Source of the DNA: Candidatus Methylomirabilis sp.
Lineage (GTDB): Bacteria > Patescibacteriota > Patescibacteriia > DYHP01
Assembly: GCA_020724105.1 (NCBI GenBank)
Contig: DYHP01000037.1
Span: 1-7,508 of the forward strand
Direction: 5' to 3'
DNA: 7,508 nt
Shown here piece after piece: positions 3,809-7,508 of this stretch (the stretch's first letter is position 1; each line of letters opens with the position of its first letter). Position numbers and translations under genes: made by a program. Below the pieces are notes generated by a model. That model was not told the DNA's origin. It did no database searches and saw only the letters and a program-made list of their open reading frames with translations.

Positions 3809-5761
3809 ATGCTTTTCTGGTCTCCCAAGGTTAATATTAAACTGGATGATTCCTCGCGTAAATCGGTTTTAGATGGACAATTTGGCGAATTTTTGAAACA
3901 AAAAAACAAAACCATCTTCCTTCGTCCGGCGATTAGCTCAAAAAAAATTTATTTTATCGCCGGGTTGTTTTTTTTAATTCTTTTGATTTTCGCCGTTCAA
4001 ACCGCCTATTTTCAAATTATCCGCGGCGCGTATTACAGGAATTTGGCAGAAAATAACAGAATCAGAACCGTAATCACTCCGTCTTACCGCGGGATTATCT
4101 ACGACCGCAACAACACGCCGCTCGTCAAAAACATTTCTTCTTTTGCGTTCTCTCTTGTCCCTTCCAAACTGCCGCAATCGAGCGAAGAAAGAAATAACCT
4201 TCTCCAAATAATCGCCGACACCGTCAAAAAACCCAAAGAAGAAATTGAAGCCACGCTTTTGGATTATGAATTGTATTCCAATGAGGCGGTGTTTGTCGCC
4301 GGCAATTTATCCCATGAGTCCGTTCTAATTTTGACGAAATTAAGTTCCGAAAATCCCAGCATCGTCATCGGCGAACGACTGGAGAGGGAGTACATAAATA
4401 CAACGCCGAGTTTTTCGCACCTTTTGGGATATATCGGCCAAATCTCCAAAGAAGAATACGAAAAGAAAAAAACCGACGGATACTACTTGCGCGATTTTTT
4501 GGGCAAAACCGGCGTGGAGATGGCTTATGAAAAAGAATTGCGTGGCAAATTCGGAAAAAAACAAATTGAAATAAATGCCTTGGGGCAGGAAAAGCGAATT
4601 ATCGCCAAAGAAGAAGCGGTCTCAGGCAAGGACCTCGTTTTGACCATTGACGCTAAAATGCAGACAGAACTGGAGAGAATCATGAAAGAGTATTTAAGAA
4701 TGAACAATAAAAAGAAAGCCGCCGGCATTGTGATAAAACCCCAAAACGGCGAAATTCTCGCCCTTGTTTCCTGGCCGTCTTTTTCAAACAACGATTTCGC
4801 CAAAGGAATTTCAAAAGAATTGTACGACAAATTAAGTTCAGACCCGAACCAACCGCTTTTCCCCAGGGCGATTTCGGGCGAATATCCATCGGGCTCGGTC
4901 ATCAAGCCCCTTTGGGCATTTGCCGCACTGGAAGAGGGGATTATTACGCCACAGACGACAATTGTAAGCGTCGGCGGTATTAAAATCGGCAACAGTTTTT
5001 TCTCTGATTGGAAGGCCGGCGGGCACGGCGCGGTTAATGTGCTCCGAGCGCTCGCTGAATCCGTCAATACGTTCTTTTATTATATCAGCGGGGGTTACGG
5101 CGCGTTTGGCGGCTTAGGTCTTGACAAATTGGCCGAATATGCTACAATATTTGGAATAGGCGAGAAGACCGAGATTGACCTGCCTTACGAACAAAACGGC
5201 TTTTTCCCCAGCGAAAAATGGAAGAAAGACTCGAGCGGCGAGCCATGGTACATCGGCGATACTTATCACCTGTCTATTGGCCAGGGCCACTTGCTTGTTA
5301 CGCCCCTTCAAATGGCCGTTTTAACCTCCGCGTTCGCCAATAACGGCATCCTTATCGTGCCGCATGTTTTGAAACAAATTATTACCCCCTCTTTTTCTCC
5401 CCCTATTCCCCGACAAGTCGGGGAACAGAGGGAATTAGAGGGGGTAAAGAGAAACGTTTTTTTAAACTCTGTAAGTTTTGACATCGTCCGGCAAGGTATG
5501 AGAGAAACAGTAATTTCAGGCAGCGCAAGGCGGCTTGGCAATCTCGGGATGGAAATAGCGGGAAAAACCGGTACAGCCCAAACCGCGGCAACACGGCCGA
5601 CGCACGCTTGGTTTACCGGATTTTATCCATATAAAGACCCCCAAATCGTTTTTACCGTTTTGGTTGAAGAAGGCGGAGAGGGAAGCGGAATTACTTTGTC
5701 TATTATTCATGACTTTTTAAAGTGGTATAAAGATTATTTTAACCAGAAACTAATTCCTTGA
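3809..5761 (+). CDS. mrdA: Penicillin-binding protein 2, elongation-specific transpeptidase, with a palindrome-encoded insert
   Basis: This 650-residue class B penicillin-binding protein crosslinks peptidoglycan during cell elongation with RodA and the Mre proteins. A cytoplasmic N-terminus of about 45 residues leads into one membrane anchor (about 46-66). The dimerisation/pedestal region follows, with RGIIYDRNNTPL (94-105) and LLGYIGQIS (205-213). GKTGVEMAYEKELRG (232-246) also matches PBP2-type proteins. The transpeptidase domain has the active-site S363-V-I-K366 (in YPSGSVIKP), S418-V-N420, and K586-T-G588 (in AGKTGTAQ). GQGHLLVTPLQMA (491-503) is also conserved. Residues 526-546 are encoded by a 64-bp palindrome and lie between VPHVLKQI and the helix FDIVRQGMRETV, where homologues have a variable hairpin. 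Length fits the family. The TGA stop is 39 bases before greA. mrdA normally neighbours mreCD; here other genes lie between. Confidence 0.95.
   Translation: MLFWSPKVNIKLDDSSRKSVLDGQFGEFLKQKNKTIFLRPAISSKKIYFIAGLFFLILLIFAVQTAYFQIIRGAYYRNLAENNRIRTVITPSYRGIIYDRNNTPLVKNISSFAFSLVPSKLPQSSEERNNLLQIIADTVKKPKEEIEATLLDYELYSNEAVFVAGNLSHESVLILTKLSSENPSIVIGERLEREYINTTPSFSHLLGYIGQISKEEYEKKKTDGYYLRDFLGKTGVEMAYEKELRGKFGKKQIEINALGQEKRIIAKEEAVSGKDLVLTIDAKMQTELERIMKEYLRMNNKKKAAGIVIKPQNGEILALVSWPSFSNNDFAKGISKELYDKLSSDPNQPLFPRAISGEYPSGSVIKPLWAFAALEEGIITPQTTIVSVGGIKIGNSFFSDWKAGGHGAVNVLRALAESVNTFFYYISGGYGAFGGLGLDKLAEYATIFGIGEKTEIDLPYEQNGFFPSEKWKKDSSGEPWYIGDTYHLSIGQGHLLVTPLQMAVLTSAFANNGILIVPHVLKQIITPSFSPPIPRQVGEQRELEGVKRNVFLNSVSFDIVRQGMRETVISGSARRLGNLGMEIAGKTGTAQTAATRPTHAWFTGFYPYKDPQIVFTVLVEEGGEGSGITLSIIHDFLKWYKDYFNQKLIP
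5383..5446. repeat. Family B palindromic element inside mrdA
   Basis: TACCCCCTCT (5383-5392) pairs perfectly with AGAGGGGGTA (5437-5446). TTCCCCGAC (5406-5414) pairs perfectly with GTCGGGGAA (5417-5425) around AA, with an imperfect middle stem (TCTCCCCCT 5396-5404). By eye the first 25 bases match 22/25 with the copy at 3298, and the last 23 match 19/23. The inner stem differs in sequence between copies yet stays complementary. The element encodes residues 526-546 in the same element frame as the other copy. Confidence 0.92.
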
Positions 5762-5800
5762 ATTGATCTAATTAGAAATAATTGGAATAATTTTGAAGAT

Positions 5801-6262
5801 ATGAATAACCCCTACTATATCACAAAAGAAGGTTTGGAGAAAATGAAAGAAGAATTGAAGCAATTGCGGACTGTAAAAAGAATCGAGGTCGCCGAAAGAA
5901 TCGCCAAAGCCAAAGATTTGGGCGATTTGTCGGAAAACGCCGAATACGCCGACGCCAAAGACGAAATGGCGCTGACTGAAGGCAAGATATTGGAATTGGA
6001 AGATTGCGTTGCCCGCGCCGTGCTTATTGAGGACACAAAAGATAAAAACAGAGTGACCATCGGCTCAAAGGTAACAATCAATTACAACGGCTCTGAAAAA
6101 ATTTACACCATCGTCGGACCCAACGAAACCGACCCGTCAAAAGGATTTATTTCCAACGAAACGCCGCTTGGTGTCGCTCTTCTATACAAAGAAATAGGCG
6201 CGGAATTCGAAGTTCAAACGCCAAAAGGACCGGTAAAATGCAAGGTATTAAAAATTGAATAG
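5801..6262 (+). CDS. greA: Transcription elongation factor GreA
   Basis: GreA enters the secondary channel of RNA polymerase and stimulates cleavage of backtracked RNA so that stalled complexes can resume. The 153-residue protein has the standard two parts. The N-terminal coiled coil (about 8-75) bears GDLSENAEY at its tip (41-49), with D42 and E45 corresponding to the acidic residues needed for cleavage. The C-terminal FKBP-like domain (about 83-153) contains TPLGVALL (121-128) and VQTPKGPVKCKV (138-149). Length is typical (about 155-160). The N-terminal motif ITKEGLEKMKEEL is also characteristic. The start at 5801 has at best a weak GAAG upstream. It lies 39 bases after mrdA, in the same reading phase, separated from it by a single TGA. 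Probably co-transcribed with mrdA. No oddities in the protein. Confidence 0.97.
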   Translation: MNNPYYITKEGLEKMKEELKQLRTVKRIEVAERIAKAKDLGDLSENAEYADAKDEMALTEGKILELEDCVARAVLIEDTKDKNRVTIGSKVTINYNGSEKIYTIVGPNETDPSKGFISNETPLGVALLYKEIGAEFEVQTPKGPVKCKVLKIE

Positions 6263-6423
6263 GAACTACGGAACTACGAAATCCGCGAAAGTACGAAAGA
6301 CACCCTTACGAGCGTCAATCCAAACGGAATAGCATCCGTAAGGATGCGCTAAAAATTTCGCCACCGCCAAGGCGGGGGCCGTTCGCGGCGCAATTTCGAT
6401 ATTTTTCGTAATTCCGTAGTCCT
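6261..6423. repeat. Compound hairpin element bounded by imperfect 20/21-bp inverted repeats
   Basis: The left end (6261-6281, containing ACTACGGAACTACGAAA) and right end (6404-6423, TTTCGTAATTCCGTAGTCCT) are inverse complements except for one gap and one mismatch. The left arm starts at the last two bases of the greA stop codon. Between them lie smaller hairpins: GCATCC-GTAA-GGATGC (6332-6347), CCGCC-AA-GGCGG (6364-6375) and GCCG-TTCG-CGGC (6378-6389). CCTTACG (6304-6310) could pair alternatively with CGTAAGG (6337-6343). No reading frame is evident. The terminal inverted repeats give it a MITE-like layout, but no target-site duplication is obvious. Confidence 0.65.
6332..6347. repeat. Perfect 6-bp stem with GTAA tetraloop
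   Basis: GCATCC (6332-6337) and GGATGC (6342-6347) are exact complements around GTAA. In RNA this would be a GNRA-type tetraloop (GUAA), which is unusually stable and a known docking motif. It lies within the greA to nuclease gap. No T-run follows directly (GCTAAAAATTTCG), so it is not a clear terminator. Confidence 0.6.
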
Positions 6424-6472
6424 TATTCGTACATTAAAAACCCAAAACCCCCAAACAAAGAAAGAAAAAAAG

Positions 6473-7508
6473 ATGCGAAGCGAAACGAAGTTACGCAGTA
6501 GTCAAGCCGAAGTTTCAACAAAGGCTGACGAAGGCGGAGAAAAGGTAAGAGTAGAACTTCTTGGCGGAAGCAGGATTGACGGCAATGCCGCGCTAGTCCA
6601 AACGCCGCAAACGACATTTCTGGTTGATTACGGAATGATGATGGAAAATACCCCTTCAAATTCGGGCATCAAAGTCTACCCGATTCCCGAGAGAGTGGAA
6701 AAAATCGATTTTTGCCTGGTGACGCACGCCCACCTCGACCATTCGGGCGGAATTGCAGAGATACTCAAAAAGTATCCCGCTTGCTTCATTATTTGTTCGA
6801 TACCGACGCACGCTTTTGCCCAAATGCTTTTGAGCGACGCGTATCGCCGCAATCATGAAAAACTGAAAATTCCGAGCAACCGGATAATCCAGGTTGACCC
6901 GCGCAAAAACTACAAACTCACTCAAGGGGTGAATGTAAAATTTATCCCGAACGGTCATTGCCGAGGTTCGGGTTCCGTTGTTCTGGAAATCAATGTTAAC
7001 GGCAAAAAATTAGTGATGATGTTCTCGGGTGACTTTTCCAACCAAAATCTGCCCATGGTTTCAGGCCTTCGAGAACAGGATTTTGCCGGCGCGAGTCCCG
7101 ACGTTCTTTTCATGGAAAGCACTTATGGAAACCAAATTTTCCCACCCCGCGAAGCAGAGGAAAAAAGGTTGGTGGAAGAGGTGAGAGAAGTGATTTCTCG
7201 CGGCGGCAATGCGCTTATCCCCGCATTTGCCTTCAGCAGAGCGCAGGATGTGGCGCAAACGCTCGCACAAAACGGCATCAAAACATATATGGACGGAATG
7301 ACGGCAGTTGTCTCGCGCTCCATGCGCAAAGAATCGCTTTTGTGGGGCAATGACCGAGTGTTTAAGTACCACAATTTGATAAAATTTGTCAGGTCGCGCA
7401 GAGTGTTTATGGAAGGTGGACAGAAAGTCGTACAAAAAATCGACCGTTTTGACGAGATTATGAGCAAAAAGGGGAATGTTGTCGTTTCTTCTTCAGGGTG
7501 GCTTCAGG
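6473..7508 (+). CDS. Beta-CASP metallo-beta-lactamase ribonuclease, CPSF-like (3' end cut by window)
   Basis: The frame stays open from ATG 6473 to the window edge (345 codons plus one base). It encodes a metallo-beta-lactamase fold nuclease of the beta-CASP group, whose members cleave or trim RNA in a zinc-dependent manner. Seen in order: LGGSRIDGNAALV (30-42), VDYGM (51-55), the zinc motif THAHLDHSGG (84-93), GHCRGSGS (161-168) with the third-motif histidine, FSGDFS (184-189) with the metal-bridging aspartate, then beta-CASP signals FMESTYGN (213-220) and IPAFAFSRAQDV (249-260). The later beta-CASP histidine motif would lie beyond the edge. It looks closer to bacterial CPSF-like enzymes than to RNase J, but that is inference. 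The first ~24 residues are charged and do not look conserved; no other ATG, GTG or TTG lies between them and the core. A purine-rich run precedes the start. Confidence 0.9.
   Translation, partial: MRSETKLRSSQAEVSTKADEGGEKVRVELLGGSRIDGNAALVQTPQTTFLVDYGMMMENTPSNSGIKVYPIPERVEKIDFCLVTHAHLDHSGGIAEILKKYPACFIICSIPTHAFAQMLLSDAYRRNHEKLKIPSNRIIQVDPRKNYKLTQGVNVKFIPNGHCRGSGSVVLEINVNGKKLVMMFSGDFSNQNLPMVSGLREQDFAGASPDVLFMESTYGNQIFPPREAEEKRLVEEVREVISRGGNALIPAFAFSRAQDVAQTLAQNGIKTYMDGMTAVVSRSMRKESLLWGNDRVFKYHNLIKFVRSRRVFMEGGQKVVQKIDRFDEIMSKKGNVVVSSSGWLQ

Noticed and set aside
4525..5067. Minus-strand open frame of 180 codons opposite mrdA
   Set aside because: It lies wholly within the well-supported transpeptidase region, and its translation shows no recognisable motif; long antisense frames are expected by chance opposite such codon usage.
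5759..6262. mrdA and greA as one fused protein if TGA were read as an amino acid (as in the Gracilibacteria code)
   Set aside because: The two genes are in the same frame and the 13 codons after the TGA (5762-5800) are open, but PBP2 and GreA are each full length with normal ends, and a fusion of an envelope enzyme with a transcription factor makes no sense. TGA is best read as stop.

Overview
The window is a compact, entirely plus-strand stretch of bacterial chromosome at moderate GC. It carries eight recognisable genes: the end of mreC, mreD, archease, rtcB, a phosphoribosyltransferase, mrdA (PBP2), greA, and the 5' part of a beta-CASP metallo-beta-lactamase ribonuclease. The reading frames are tight, Shine-Dalgarno signals are weak or absent before several genes, gaps hold text-like low-complexity spacers, and small palindromes are dense. 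Together these suggest a Patescibacteria/CPR-type (Parcubacteria-like) genome. That placement is inference: no rRNA or other phylogenetic marker is present. TGA is used as a stop (end of mrdA), so the standard bacterial code fits.

Layout. Positions 2-130 are the MreC C-terminus and 199-729 is MreD, both part of the cell-elongation machinery. Eight bases later comes archease (738-1139). A 211-bp gap full of hairpins follows, then RtcB RNA ligase (1351-2820). Archease is the activating partner of RtcB, so this pair is an RNA-repair or RNA-splicing module. A 259-bp gap, with a faint possible gene remnant, precedes a phosphoribosyltransferase (3080-3754). Next come PBP2 (3809-5761), the transpeptidase that normally belongs with MreC/MreD, and the transcript-cleavage factor GreA (5801-6262). 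A 210-bp hairpin-rich gap leads to the beta-CASP nuclease (6473 to the window edge). The mre/mrd elongation cluster is therefore split by the archease-rtcB pair and the phosphoribosyltransferase gene.

The most notable feature is a set of small palindromic elements, at least two of which form families with copies inside protein-coding genes. Family A is 36 bp. One copy lies in the gap before rtcB (1250-1285) and a 34/36-identical copy lies inside rtcB (2372-2407), adding exactly 12 codons in the only stop-free frame. Family B is 61-64 bp. It occurs inside the phosphoribosyltransferase gene (3298-3358) and inside mrdA (5383-5446), read in the same frame both times, with outer arms conserved and central stems changed in a compensatory way. 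The host proteins keep all visible catalytic motifs, and the added peptides fall where these families usually have variable loops. This resembles the Rickettsia palindromic elements that insert in-frame into proteins, but the sequences here are ones I do not recognise as a named family.

No RNA genes, CRISPR arrays, transposases or convincing minus-strand genes were found.
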